From Benincasa hispida (Eukaryota > Streptophyta > Magnoliopsida > Cucurbitales > Cucurbitaceae): 64,000 nt of DNA. The stretch spans positions 45,869,858-45,933,857 of the forward strand of contig NC_052358.1 in the NCBI RefSeq assembly GCF_009727055.1. Direction: 5' to 3'. The position numbers and the translations under genes were made by a program. Positions 24,501 through 35,399 of the stretch are shown piece by piece. The notes below the pieces were generated by a model. The model was not told where the DNA came from. It saw nothing but the letters and a program-made list of their open reading frames with translations, and searched no databases. Position 1 is the stretch's first letter. The number at the start of each line of letters is the position of its first letter.

Positions 24501-25154
24501 CCCAATATTACTAGCTTTCCTGTCCCCACTTTGGCTCTTAATCACAAAGGAGGTGACGAGGAAGAGGTTAAGTCTGTATCATCTGAACCCTCTGTACCTG
24601 TGGGAAAGTACTACATTAAAGCGAGTTTAGCTCCCATTCTGCAGTCAATCTTCAACAATCATGGAGACATAGCAGCTTCGTGTAAATTGGAATCGATTTC
24701 GATTCGTTCTTATTACCTCGAGTGTGTGTGCTATATCATTCATGAGTTGCAGGACACAAAATTCTCTCAGAAGGTGTCCAAGTCCAAAGTCAGAGAACTC
24801 TTGGCCATTCTCAATGATGTAGTGTCTTCAGAAATGAATGTTGGTTGGCTGCATAGTATACTCAATGATATTGCAGAAGCTGTTGAATCCAGCGGCCAAC
24901 AATGGACTCTGGAGGTGGCCAAGGCTAATTGTGACCACGAGTTGGAACTGATTAAGAAAGAACTTGAATCTCGAATGCAGGATTTGACACAAAAAGAAAA
25001 GGAAATGAACGACGCAAAGGCAAAAGTTGCCGATACCAGAGCTCGGTTGAGTGAACTTGAGTTCAAATATTTTCATCTGAACAAGGAGATTTCATCTCTG
25101 CAGTTCAAGGTTAATGATTTAAAATGCAGTGATTTGATTGATAAACTTTTGTAA
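21553..25154 (+). CDS. PEARLI4-family protein with N-terminal NPYH modules
   Basis: Inferred coding exons are 21553-21676, 22552-22698, 24025-24230 and 24342-25154, giving 429 residues. Phases fit throughout (1, 1, 0), and the start follows an acceptor at 21544. Residues 10-25 and about 64-80 each hold a C-x7-H-x-C-x3-C block around SNPYH. A polar, acidic middle follows, then the PEARLI4 domain (about 246-429), beginning near VGKYYIKASLAPILQSIF, with a C-terminal coiled coil. PEARLI4 proteins are plant-specific and called 'phospholipase-like' by annotation only; the biochemical role is unknown. The 111-nt intron 24231-24341 is a multiple of three without stops, so retention would still give an open frame. 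A degraded exon-like stretch lies before exon 3 (23871-24024), and a foldback element sits in the same intron. A polyadenylation-like aataaa lies near 25303. Confidence 0.8.
21880..22040 (+). repeat. Two tandem LTR/primer-site-like fragments in intron
   Basis: 'caacttaagcttttagctca' then 'gatggtatcagagcaaatgg', followed by a second partial copy at about 21990-22035. Related to 16580-16850. They lie in the intron between the first two coding exons of the PEARLI4-family gene. Confidence 0.5.
23333..23853. repeat. Foldback (long inverted-repeat) element in PEARLI4 intron
   Basis: The left arm, 23333-23563, begins ggtctctaggttttgggt. The right arm, about 23653-23853, ends acccaaaatctagagact, its near-perfect reverse complement, and pairing extends inwards to a loop of about 90 bp. 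Each arm repeats the 'tttcaatttagtcc' type of word. No transposase is present, so this is a non-autonomous MITE-like hairpin. Confidence 0.8.
23871..24024 (+). pseudogene. Degraded exon of the PEARLI4-family gene
   Basis: A TTTTTTCCAG acceptor-like site at 23870 is followed by a stretch that, in the frame set by the upstream exon, reads as acidic coding-like sequence (ENKCTDPVK, IEDDRNELVKIDDDDN, FEVTSSECLSISESADAFF). It has an in-frame TAA at about 23901 and TAG at about 23955. A second acceptor, CTGTAG at 24024, lets splicing skip the block and keep frame. I infer a former exon that is now bypassed. Confidence 0.5.
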
Positions 25155-26251
25155 ATTTTCTGGTACTGAATTATGATTTGCTGTCATTTAGAGATCATAT
25201 GAAGCCTCTTGAGAGGCTCTTTTTAGGCAAGCTAGAAGAGAGAAATACTATCATACAGAAAGAAGTTGATGTAATGAATAAAAAGTATTAAGCTTTCATG
25301 GCAATAAATATCATTATAGTTGCATATATTTTGTTTTGCCCTATTTTCATTATACTTTTCCTTGGTTGCTCGTATTTTATTACTTTGTAGAGTTGAAAAC
25401 TAGAGCATTTTCTCTAACTCTAAATTTTTTAAAATGTTATGAACTGTGCTAAATTGTTGTCTCTTTATAATCACCATTTTACTTTCTGACTATAATTTGT
25501 TAAAGTATAATGCTCATTTAAGATGAGAGTGTGAGTGGTGGTGAAAACTTGAAAGGTTTGAATGTCAATCGAACGGAACAAATCGGTTAAATTATCATTT
25601 TGATCCCTGACTTTAGGACTTGGTAAATTTAGTAACTATACTTTCAATAAATCTTAAATTTAGTGTATTAAAAAAAAATTAAAAAAATCAAAATTGGTCA
25701 AATAATAATATTAAGGCAAAAAAAATGCAATGTGTTGATGTCAAAATTCAGCCAGGAAAAACGCATTTGACCTTCACGTAGAAGAAGTGACCTGCAAAAC
25801 AAGAAGAATCTGAGAATCGTTATGGTAATTGTCAGAACGTCTATAATACCTAAGTCAAGGCGTTCAAATTAAGGTTTAGGGATCAAATTAGATTAATTCT
25901 TAAGCTAAATGGGACATGCCATGCATTTAGCATGCCCTATTTATCAAGTGGGGAAGCTCGACCTTGGTCTTGGTTGAGGTCAAGAGGTCAATTTGGACTT
26001 TTGACCCAAACTCTCCTCCTGCCCAAGCCGAAATGGGTTAGTACATGCTAATAAATGCATGCGTTGTCCAACAAATGAAGGGGCTCAACCTCGATCGAGC
26101 AGGTGAGTTTGGACTTCTCTTCTCTTCTGCTCATGCTCAATTGAACTCTTGGGTATTTATCCATATCATAATATATAGACATGTTCCTAAAATTTAAAGT
26201 GAAAATACTAATAATGTAATAGGTAATAATTCTTTTAAGAAGCCAAACAAT
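25155..26251. other. Intergenic stretch between PEARLI4 gene and MULE 1
   Basis: 3' untranslated sequence, then AT-rich DNA. 25590-25690 looks like half of a foldback element. 25740-26160 is a less AT-rich block with repeated 'gcatgc' and 'gaggtcaa' words, of unknown origin. No gene recognised. Confidence 0.4.
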
Positions 26252-26260
26252 ATTATTCTA

Positions 26261-26390
26261 GGGAAATTTGTACGGATGACCCAAAAATTGGACCCAAAAT
26301 GTCAAATGATCCATTTTTTAAAAATAATGTCAATTGACCCTCTGCTGACATCATCGCCATACCAAATTACGTAAATTGCCCTTACACCGG
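26261..26390 (+). repeat. Left terminal inverted repeat of MULE 1
   Basis: Starts GGGAAATTTGTACGGATGAC. Pairs with the right end over roughly 130 bp, including the inner block 'aattgaccctctgctgacat'. Confidence 0.9.
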
Positions 26391-26754
26391 CCTCACGAGG
26401 TAATTCTCACTCTCGTCTGATTATACGCTCTCGCTTTCACTTAAAATTCCCTAGTTTGATGTGATTGCTCGTCAGTGTAATGTTGATTTGACAATTTTCA
26501 CGACGGAAGCCTCAAATCAAATCAATAATACCTAAACACAATACAATGGTGATTTTTTTAAACTCAAAACTCCATTTCAAAGGTGATTACTTCTCTGGTT
26601 TTCGACGGTGTTTTGTTGAACAAAGATTTTTTGAACGGGGATTTCCAAGACGAGACTTTCTTAGAAAGGAACAGTTTTTTCATAAAGGTGAATTATTTTG
26701 AGTCTGTTTAATTATTTTTGATGTGTTATTTCTGAAAAGGTAGCATTATGAAAT

Positions 26755-26935
26755 TTTATATTGGGACAGAATAAGAAAGAGGAAGAGCAAGAGAGAGAGC
26801 GAGATTACGAGAGAGAGCGAGATTACGAGAGAGAGCGAGATTTTGTGAGAGTGAGATTTTGAGAGAGAGCAAGATTTTGAGATAAAGCGAGATTGAGAGA
26901 GCGAGAGCGAGATTTTGAGAAAGAGCGAGAGTATA
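26755..26935. repeat. GAGAGAGCGAGATT minisatellite, MULE 1 left copy
   Basis: Purine-rich imperfect array of units such as gagagagagcgagattacga, lying just upstream of the transposase start. The same unit recurs elsewhere in both MULEs. Confidence 0.8.
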
Positions 26936-26984
26936 CTTCAATTGCTTGTACAACTTAATGACAAATATTCTCTTGCTTTGTAGG

Positions 26985-29178
26985 ATGACAGAAAAGTATC
27001 TATTTATTCAATTTGGAGGTGATTGGGATGAGAATGAAAGTTCGTATATTGGGGGACAGTTGAAAGGAATTGTTGTGCCCCCTACATTGAATTATGAAGA
27101 ACTTAAATCTCGCATTTACAGGGTTACAAAAGTCAGTCTTCAGAGTTTGATCTTATCCTGAAAATTAAATTTAATCTTTAATTTGAAACCCCTCCACAAT
27201 ACATAATAGATGATGATGATGTTCACTTCCTTCTTTTGCAAGAAGAGCTTAGTAGACTTCAGATAGCTGTAACGTTGAAGTCTAAACAGGACGAAATAGT
27301 TGGAATGGGGTTTAGAAATGTGAGTTATGATGATACAATTGTGGACAGACAATACGAGGAATCATATCAATTTCGTCAGGAAAAGGATGATATTCTATTG
27401 TCTACCAACACTGTACCATCAACATTCGATTATATGGATTGTAGTCCTTCAGTGGATGTGGATGTGAATGAGTAATCAGGAGGATTAAATAAAATAGATC
27501 GTGATCATGGAGATGTGCGTCGTTCTACAACAGCTTCAGTGGTTCCATCATCTGTGTCTTCAAGTCATAGGATAGAGTTGATTATGCCTGGCACCTCTTC
27601 ATCTGGGACAGAGGATGTTAAAGTTGATCAACTATTTTTGAGCAAAAAGGACTTAAAAATGAGATTATCTATTCTGTCCATCAACAGAAATTTTGAATTT
27701 AAGGTCAGGAAATCAACCAAATCTCTGTTCACTGTCAAATGCATTGGGGAGACATGTAAGTGGAGCCTTCGTGCAGTCAAAATGGAAGGGTCTGATATAT
27801 TCAAGATCACAAAGTACTGCAGTTCGCACACATGTTCCATAGGAATTTTGAATCACGACCATAGACAAGCAACTGCTATGGTTGTTGGTCAATTCATCAA
27901 AGATAAGTTCACGAGCATAGAACGTATTTATAAACCTTGTCATATCGTTGAGGATATGAGGAGAGATTATGGCGTGAACATAAGTTATGATAAAGCGTGG
28001 CGTGCAAGGGAAGCCACATATGATCTCACTAGAGGTATTCCAGAATACTCATACTCCATACTGCATGCTTATGTAGAAGCGCTAAAAATAGAGAATCCGA
28101 GTACAGTCTTTGAGATCGAACTTGAAGATGAGGTGCATTTCAAGTATATGTTTATGGCATTAGGGCCTTGTATTAGAGGTTTTACAAGCTGTCGGCCTTG
28201 TATTATTGTTGATGGGTCGCACTTGAAAGGAAAATACAAAGGCACCATGTTGGTTGCGATTTCTATGGACGGGAACAATCAATTTATACCCATCTGCATA
28301 TGCACATTAGTGACAATGAAAACCGATCGATCTCATTGAACATGGTTATGTCAAACTTGAAATGTAGTATCGGAGAACTCGATAATCTGGTGTTTTTGTC
28401 TGATCGGATGGTATCTATCGGCAATTCTATTCGTCCATTTTTTCCCACAGCATTTCATGATTATGCACATGGCATATAAGAACAGATCTAGTTAGCAAAC
28501 TTTAAGGATACGGCATGTTGTTGGGGATATTAGAGGATGCAGCAAGGGTATGTTCACATGACAGAGTCCCAGAAAAACTAGGACTCAACTCGTGCAGTTT
28601 ATGAGATGTGTGTCATGAAATATTTTAGGAAAACATCGATCTTCAAAGGTGGAATGCGTCCATCGTTTCTACGACGGAGAAAATTACTGGGCATCGTCGA
28701 ACGACAATTGCACCTCGAATTACTGTGAAACCCGAATTGGCAAGTGAGCCGATAAAGGACAGACCGATTACTCGGGTGTAAGCTTATTGATTGTTATCAG
28801 GTAACAGTGCGAGATAATCGATTGAACGGTATTGTCAATCTTCACACGAAGGAATGCACGTGTAAGGAATTCGACTCACTTGATATCTCGTGTTCCCATG
28901 CAATTGTTGCTGCAAAGGAAAGAAATATACTCATCCACAGTCTTTGCAGTCGATTTTATACAGTGGACTCTCTAATGACTGCATATGCGGAGCCTATAAA
29001 TCCACTTGGCCACATATCTGAATGGAAAAAACCTTCTGGATACGTAGAAAAGATTATCTTTCCTCTGAAGTTTGTGCCACAAGTCGGGCGACGGAGAGTG
29101 AGAAGAATACCATCCATAGGAGAATTTCGTAGACAAATGAAATGTGGTCGGTGTGGGAATTATGGGCATAACCCCTAA
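26985..29178 (+). pseudogene. MURA-type Mutator transposase (MULE 1), decayed
   Basis: The first coding exon starts after a TTTGTAG acceptor with MTEKYLFIQFGGDWDENES, the usual MURA N-terminal domain. Frame breaks follow at about 27135 and a TGA or TAA-type stop at about 27473. 27515-28339 holds the zinc-binding FLYWCH/MuDR-like domain (CKWSLRAVKMEGSDIFKI) and the first catalytic Asp in IIVDGSHLKGKYKG. A frame shift comes next, then the second Asp in LSDRMVSI near 28410. The catalytic Glu region (28480-28800) is scrambled. 28807-29178 has an intact SWIM zinc finger (CTCKEF...CSHAI) and a zinc knuckle cut by a stop (CGRCGNYGHNP). This protein would bind the inverted repeats and cut the element out, but cannot be made intact here. 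Confidence 0.88.
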
Positions 29179-29399
29179 ATTGTATTGAACCGCTTACAAC
29201 CATGTGACGTGCTGAAAATGCCAGAGACCGAGACATAAACACCCCTCATCCAGTTTAGTTATAAATACCATTGATCATTTTTTCATACGTCATACTTGTA
29301 ACATACTTCATACTTTTTCATACTTCATACTTGTAACATTTCATACTTCATACTTTCACCTTGTAAACAAAAAACAATAACAAGCTGAAGTATTTATAT

Positions 29400-29710
29400 A
29401 ATAGTAATATTCATACTCTCTCAATCTTCATACTCTCTCCATCTTCATACTCTCTCAGTCTTCATACTTGTAACAAAAATGGATAACTTCATACTCTCTC
29501 AATCTTCATACTTGTAACAAAAATGGATAACTTCATACTCTCTCAATCTTCATATTTGTAACAAAAAACAATAACTTCATACTCTCTCAATCTTCATACT
29601 TGTAACAAAAGTAGATAACAAATACTCTCTCAATCTTCATACTTGTAACAAAAAACAATAACTTCATACTTTCTCAATCTTCATACTTGTAACAAAAATG
29701 GATAACAAGT
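29400..29710. repeat. About 45-bp minisatellite, MULE 1
   Basis: At least five imperfect units of the form ttcatactctctcaatcttc followed by atacttgtaacaaaaatgga. A shorter reverse-oriented array is found in MULE 2 (60880-61040), so copy number differs between the two elements. Confidence 0.8.
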
Positions 29711-29711
29711 A

Positions 29712-29965
29712 CTCTCTCAATCTCGCCCTCTCTCATAATCTCGCTCTCTCTCACAATCTTGCTCTCTGTGAACATCTCGCTCTCTCTCACAATCTTGCTC
29801 TCTCTAAACATCTCGCTCTCTCTCACAATCTTGCTCTCTGTGAACATCTCGCTCTCTCTCACAATCTCGCTCTCTGTGAACATTTCGCTCTCTATGAATC
29901 TCACTCTCTCTCACAATCTCGCTCTCTCTCAATCTCGCTCTCTCTCACAATCTCGCTCTTTCTGA
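29712..29965. repeat. TCTCGCTCTCTCTCACAA minisatellite, MULE 1 centre
   Basis: About 14 imperfect units of roughly 18 bp. This is the complement of the GAGAGCGAGATTGTGA type found near the transposase starts and inside MULE 2. It gives long but meaningless Leu/Ser-rich frames. Confidence 0.85.
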
Positions 29966-30330
29966 TCGTAGTGGGAGCATGCGATGCTCGTCATTTAGTA
30001 GAAGGCACTAGACGATCGTTTAGTTACTACCTATGCGATCATGCGTATGCGATATGGAGGCGCTAGCTAAGCGATCGCTTAGGCGATAGTGCTTCGCGGC
30101 ATCGTAGTCGCTTAGACGATCACGGAAGGCAAGCATTGTGCAGAGCGTGCTAAACGATCGTGTGCTTTAGGCTTCATTGCTTAGTAAAGGTACACGATCG
30201 TATACTAATAAATAAACGATCGTATAGTAAAGCTAAACGATCATTCAACTCTGGGAGCGCTGGTAAACGATAGAGCAAAGAGTTTGTTTTATCGTCTAGA
30301 CGATCGCGGGGTGTTTTAAGGCAATTTTAC
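29966..30330. repeat. ACGATCG-rich block inside MULE 1
   Basis: About ten occurrences of cgatcg or close variants within 300 bp, such as agacgatcgtttag (30011), aagcgatcgcttag (30068), aaacgatcgtatag (30213) and agacgatcgcgg (30299). Unlike the surrounding MULE, it resembles the LTR sequence at 1-230 and 3040-3190, which shares gcgatcgcttag-like and gcgatatgg words. It sits between two arrays of the CTCGCT minisatellite. Confidence 0.7.
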
Positions 30331-30407
30331 CCGGTTCATCAACTCTTATTGCTTATACATGTGATGTATGGTACTTATATGCCAAAGTGTTTGTCATATA
30401 GTTAAAA

Positions 30408-30560
30408 ATCTCTCTCTCTCACAATCTCGCTCTCTCTCACAATATCCTCTCTCTGAATCTCCATCTCTCTCACAATCTTGCTCTCTCTCAATCTCGCTCT
30501 CTCTCACAATCTCGCTCTTTCTGAATCTTGGTCTCTCTCAATCTCGCTCTCTCTCACAAT
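30408..30560. repeat. TCTCGCTCTCTCTCACAA minisatellite, second central array
   Basis: About eight further imperfect units, separated from the first array by the ACGATCG block. Confidence 0.8.
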
Positions 30561-30873
30561 CTCAATTATCCATTTTCTGATATTGAACCTTGAATCATAT
30601 AATGTTCTAAGCTCAATTACGCATGTTCTAATAAAATTCTGATATTGAACTTTGAACTTGGAACTTATATAAAAAATACATGTTCAATTATACAATGAAA
30701 AGAGCAGTAGCTCCATTATACATAAAAAATGCATGTTCTGATAAAATTCTGATATTGAACTTTGAACTTTGAACTTTCATAAAAAAATATATGTTCAATT
30801 ATACAATAAATGTTTTTACATAGTTAAAAAATAAATGAATGTTTTTACATACATAAAAAATAAATGAATGTTT

Positions 30874-33800
30874 TTACATACATAAAAAATACAATAAAAA
30901 ATACATGTACTGTACATATAAAAAATATGGAGTGTTTTCCCATAGTTGACACGCTAATTGCATCCTATATTCACTCATTTTCTCATGAGTGATTACGGAT
31001 GGATCAGCACCAGTCACCAGGTGTTCCAGTAGTTTGATTGTGAAGATGCCACAATCAAGCGACCCGTGTTGTATGTCAACGTTCATAGGTCGCGAGATTT
31101 TCCAACGGGCTGTGGAAAGGTCCGGCTTCGATCTATCCACGTCACAGTAGTGAAGTATGGATGATACTGTGACCGTCAATGGCTCTAGCTGATTCACCAG
31201 CTTTTTCATTGGTGTGTATGACAGAAGTGAATCAAACACGAATATGTGGCCTCTATTAATGTCCATTACAAGGACCATCCAGTGGTCACTGATATTCATC
31301 GCCGTATAAACGAATTCCACATCTACCCATTTGACATCGAATTTACTGGTGACATAGTCTTTATACGTGTCTTCGTCTTCCCATGCTAGGGCAGCCTCCA
31401 GAAATGACTTATTCTTTATTTGTTTAAATACCCCGCCACGAGCATTAAGGTGACTCTATCAAATAAAATGAGAAGTTAAGTAAAGAAGTAAAGACCAGAA
31501 AACTTAACGAAATGAGAAGTTAAGAAACGAAATATCAAAATTTACCATTACACCACTTAGCAAGATGGTGAACTTGTGCATGCACATGTCGGGCCAGATA
31601 TAAAATTTATCTTTCATAAAATAAAATAAAATATTTATGGTCTGCACGAAAAATTAATATGTAAATAAAAGTACAAGATAGCCAACATGTAAAGACGTAA
31701 AGACTAGGACATTTACATCGCACTCGACCAACGAATTCGGGGTAATCAATTCCTTGAAGAATTGCTTGGCGTGTGGTTTAAAAGAGTTCTCTCGAACCTC
31801 GTTGTCCGTATTGTTGTCCGAGATCCAGTCCATCATTTTTGTCAGGATATTGTGTGGAACATCGTGTGCTACATTATATGTGACGATCGATCTGGATATT
31901 GACGTAGCTACATCTGGGAGAGGATGTTTAACCACACTTTTCTTCTTTACTTAGGCTAGGGGTGTATATTTATCAACAGGCTTTCTCTTACGACTAATTC
32001 TTCGAGATTCCTACATAAACAGATAACAAAACGTTACTCATCAAGAAATATAAAAATATAAACAAAGATTACTGATCAATAAATTACTCATTAGTGGAAC
32101 TTCTTCTGTGGTCATAACAATCCCAGAAGTGTCGGCCTCTGGGATGCCAGATATGTCAGCCTCTGTATGTGGCAAGGTGAGTAAGACAGACATGTCGGGC
32201 TCTGTTTGTTTGACGTCGGCCTGTATAAGTTCGACATCAATTGGTGATGTCGTGGTAGTGGTGGTATCGGGCTGTACAATGGGGGTGGGAGTAGGTGAAA
32301 TGGTGGTATCGGGCTGTAGAAGGGGGATGGGGATGGGAGTGTCAGAGGCAATCGCAGTCATATCGGGATCCCGAGATGGGATGGGTGACCTGGTCGTCTC
32401 CTTATTCACCGTGGAACCCTTCAATTAGTAAAGTAAAATGATGAGTTCACGAACATGTAAAACTAAACACATAAAGACATAAAATGATGCAAACCTTGCA
32501 CATAGACTGCAATAATGACAGGATGGCCGACAATTACCCTTTTATGTCAGTCATGTTTTCCTCCATACTAGATACACGACTATATAAACCCGATATACGG
32601 ACATCGAACCTAGATAGTGAGCTGTCAATGGACCGCAAGTACGAATAAATAGACTGCTTGGGATTGGCTCCCTCCCTGCGGCGAGCAGCACACTCAGGAC
32701 ACTCCTCATCCACATCTCGCTCTCTACCGGAGCCGCAAGATAGACATCAAGTTGGTTCAACTCGTCCTCCTCACGTACGTCCCACATCATATCATGGAAC
32801 ATATCATCACTAGGTGTGTATGTCCCTCCTTCTACCCTTCCATATTCAGCATCCACGTGCTTAGAATGCTCAGGTTCATCCCCTCCCTCCACCCTGACAA
32901 CCTCATCATTGTCATCTCCACGATGATCATCACCGTCACTTTCACTTTCAAGACTACCCCCCTCACTCGTCGACCTATTTCCACTTTCAGAACTATCATC
33001 ATCCGTACCTAGCTCAAATATAGGTCGTCGTTCCACTGGGGTATCCCGCATTTGACATGGCAGTGCTTTCTTTAACTTTTATTTGCATTAACAACCCAGT
33101 AAAGTGTTAGTGTCAATTTAACAACCAGATAAACATATTATGCATAGAGTAAACGCACATTGTTAGACTTGAATATCTCTCTCTCGAGTACTTTGAAGGA
33201 CACTGAGTGGGAGCATGACCATCGTAATATGAGAGGCAAGGCCACCTTGCTCCTTCGCTTCGCAATGTTCCCAGCTATCGATGAAGCTAGAATCTCGTAC
33301 GTCCATTCCTAAATAAAATTTAAAATATATTAAGAACAATAGTAATGTTAGATCAAACAATAAGATTAGTATATTAATTAAATTTACTTGGAACGCTTGT
33401 GAAAATCCACGTAAGGAGTACTTCACAACGTAGTTTTTATTTGCTTTGACCCTCATCTTGTATAGACTGCTCTTAGAAACTCAATGCGTAATCTTAGCAA
33501 TCAATGTGTATTCCTGAATAATCTCATTTTTCAATTATTCAACCATTTCATTTTACCAAGTTCAATGTTACTCAGATTAGTCAACATTTAGAAGCACATA
33601 TTCCGCCAGGGGGACGATTGGGGCGTGGACATAAAGGTCTTTATGACACAATCAATAATTCGCTTCATTTTCAATTAGGTCTTGCTTTAACCTCTTTCAA
33701 TGCAGTCTTTAAGGCATCCAATGTCCTCTCCCAAATAATGGTACCCCAATCAAGACTATTGTAATACTCTAAGTTTTGAACGTCCTTGAAACCTTTGAGG

Positions 33801-34324
33801 TCGATTGCATTTTTCTGTTTATTTTTCCCCATCATTGCGACCTCAGTATAGTAAACTAGGTTGATCTTCACAGCATTATCATCATTTTCAAACTCTAAAT
33901 CCTTGTATTTTTCTTCAAGTTGACGGTGGTGTAAAGTGTCCTTCATCACTCGATTACCAAAATACTTGATAGCAAGTTTATATGAGGACTGCTAGTTCCA
34001 ATCAACTCGTGTTGGGGATTGCCACAAACCAGTCATCAACAAAAAGTCATCCTTCGAAAAAGTGACAACCTTCCCACAGACAGAGAATGACATTGAGTCT
34101 AATCTTGTCCTCTTCACTTCTCTAAGCAACATGTGATGGATAATTAGGCTGTTAAACACCATGTCAACGTCTACAAATCGCCCAAAAACTATTATTTTGA
34201 ACATGTCCAACTGTGTTGGCATGAGCTTCTCTTTCACAATCTTGTTTGCATTAACAATGTGGGCCAAGCTGGTTACTTGACCGGAAAATCGGTCGGCTTC
34301 GACTATTCTGAAACGTGTAGCCAT
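30874..34324 (-). pseudogene. DUF1985-Ulp1 (C48) protease gene carried by MULE 1
   Basis: Read on the minus strand. 34324-33992 starts MATRFRIVEADRFSGQV and contains the DUF1985 block (GRFVDVDMVFNS, FSKDDFLLMTGLW). A stop follows, then 33975-33671. 33456-33388 joins 33303-33160 across a likely intron (YSLRGFSQAFQ to EWTYEILASS). 33051-32551 and 32424-32100 are acidic and Pro/Thr-rich linkers. 31935-31690 is a further linker. 31456-30874 is the cysteine protease domain, with its His in SDHWMVLVMDI, Asp in FVFDSLL and Cys in GSLDCGIFTIKLL, so the catalytic triad residues are visible. The family resembles SUMO proteases; its role within MULEs is unknown. At least one in-frame stop near 33990 makes it doubtful as a gene, unless that stop falls in an intron. 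Confidence 0.82.
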
Positions 34325-34394
34325 CTTAAATCACTCCTGCATGAAATAAAAATTCAACCAATAAGCTCCTTAAAAAAAATGTAAAACAACATTC

Positions 34395-34520
34395 TGTTTA
34401 AATCTCGCTGGATTCGCTCTCGCTAGACCCGTTCTCGCTAGACTCGCTCTCGCTGGTGTCGCTCTCTCCGGTGTCGCTCTCTCTGGTATCGCTCTCTCTA
34501 GTGTCGCTCTATCAGGTGTC
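34395..34520. repeat. GGTGTCGCTCTCTC minisatellite, MULE 1 right copy
   Basis: Units such as ctcgctggtgtcgctctctc, a variant of the CTCGCT repeat, just upstream of the Ulp1-gene start. The mirrored array in MULE 2 is at 59715-59855. Confidence 0.75.
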
Positions 34521-35003
34521 GCTCTCACTTATCTCCTTCACATTCTCTTTTTTTACTCGTCTTCAACCACATAACACATCGAAAACCAGAAAAACAAACA
34601 AGAAAATCATAGGTTCACTTATCTCGCTCAACGCATCTCTTCGATGTCGCTCTACCGATTTCACTCTCACTTATCTCGCTCACAGGCTCTTTTTTACTCG
34701 TCTTCAAACCACATAACACATCGAAAACCAAAAAATAAACAAAAAAAAAAAACCATATCAATGTATTTCTAAACCCAGAATGACCCACAAAGCCTCATAC
34801 CGATTAGTGTAAGACATTTTCAGGCACATATTGAAAGATTTACCGATCAGATTCATTTTTCGGCGGGCCAGTAGAATCGTTTGCAAAGCCATAAATAGTT
34901 TTTTTCGTTTATGAGCGATACGAAGTCTTTAGCTTTGGAAAATTTGAATGAAGAATAGTTTTTAGTTTTGGTGGGTTCTCAGTAAAAAGGTTATGAAGAC
35001 GAG

Positions 35004-35134
35004 GAAATAAGGGCAATTTACTATAATTTGGTTATGACGATTGATGTAAGCAGATGGCCAATTGACATTATTTTTTAAAAATCGGTCATTTGACATTTTG
35101 ATCCAATTTTTTGGGTCATCCATACAAATTTTCC
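35004..35134 (-). repeat. Right terminal inverted repeat of MULE 1
   Basis: The minus strand starts GGAAAATTTGTATGGATGAC. Its outer end lies only about 270 bp upstream of the transcribed-looking start of SYF2. Confidence 0.9.
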
Positions 35135-35237
35135 AATATTCTATTAGATTAAATTTAAGATTTATTAAAATTTAGAAAATACAGACTAATATTGAAATGG
35201 AATTCAAATACATGGACCATACTTTTAAAAAACAATC

Positions 35238-35315
35238 AATATATATAATATATATAATTATAATATATATATATATATATATATAACCGACCGAAAAAAA
35301 AAAAAAAAAAAAAAG
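35238..35315. repeat. (TA)n microsatellite and poly-A run
   Basis: Roughly 45 bp of TA-rich repeat followed, after ccgaccg, by about 20 A. It lies between MULE 1 and the SYF2 first exon. Confidence 0.9.
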
Positions 35316-35399
35316 AAGAAGAAAGTAGAATTGATTTTCATTACTTTTAATATAAAGGAGTTGATAAAAGATTATAGTTATTATTTTTATTTTTGGAGA

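Larger units (their letters stand above)
26261..35134. mobile_element. Mutator-like element, 8.9 kb, carrying MURA and a DUF1985-Ulp1 gene (MULE 1)
   Basis: The ends are ~130-bp inverted repeats (26261-26390 and about 35004-35134). Flanking 9-mers ATTATTCTA (26252-26260) and AATATTCTA (35135-35143) match at 8 of 9 positions, as expected for Mutator insertions. The left half holds a plus-strand MURA transposase pseudogene. The right half holds a minus-strand Ulp1-type protease gene, convergent with it. Between them lie two minisatellites and an ACGATCG-rich block. Ulp1-carrying MULEs are known in melon, Arabidopsis and rice. Frame damage in MURA suggests it is no longer autonomous. Confidence 0.92.

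Noticed and set aside
29698..30066. Leu/Ser-rich repeat 'proteins' in MULE 1
   Set aside because: Direct translation of the CTCGCT minisatellite in several frames and both strands; not coding.
29966..30330. CRISPR-like array (regularly recurring ACGATCG words)
   Set aside because: Spacing is irregular, repeats are only 6-14 bp, and the host is a plant nucleus.
32041..32428. Plus-strand frame antisense to the Ulp1-gene linker
   Set aside because: The minus-strand reading is the Pro/Thr-rich linker of the DUF1985-Ulp1 gene; the plus frame is its shadow.
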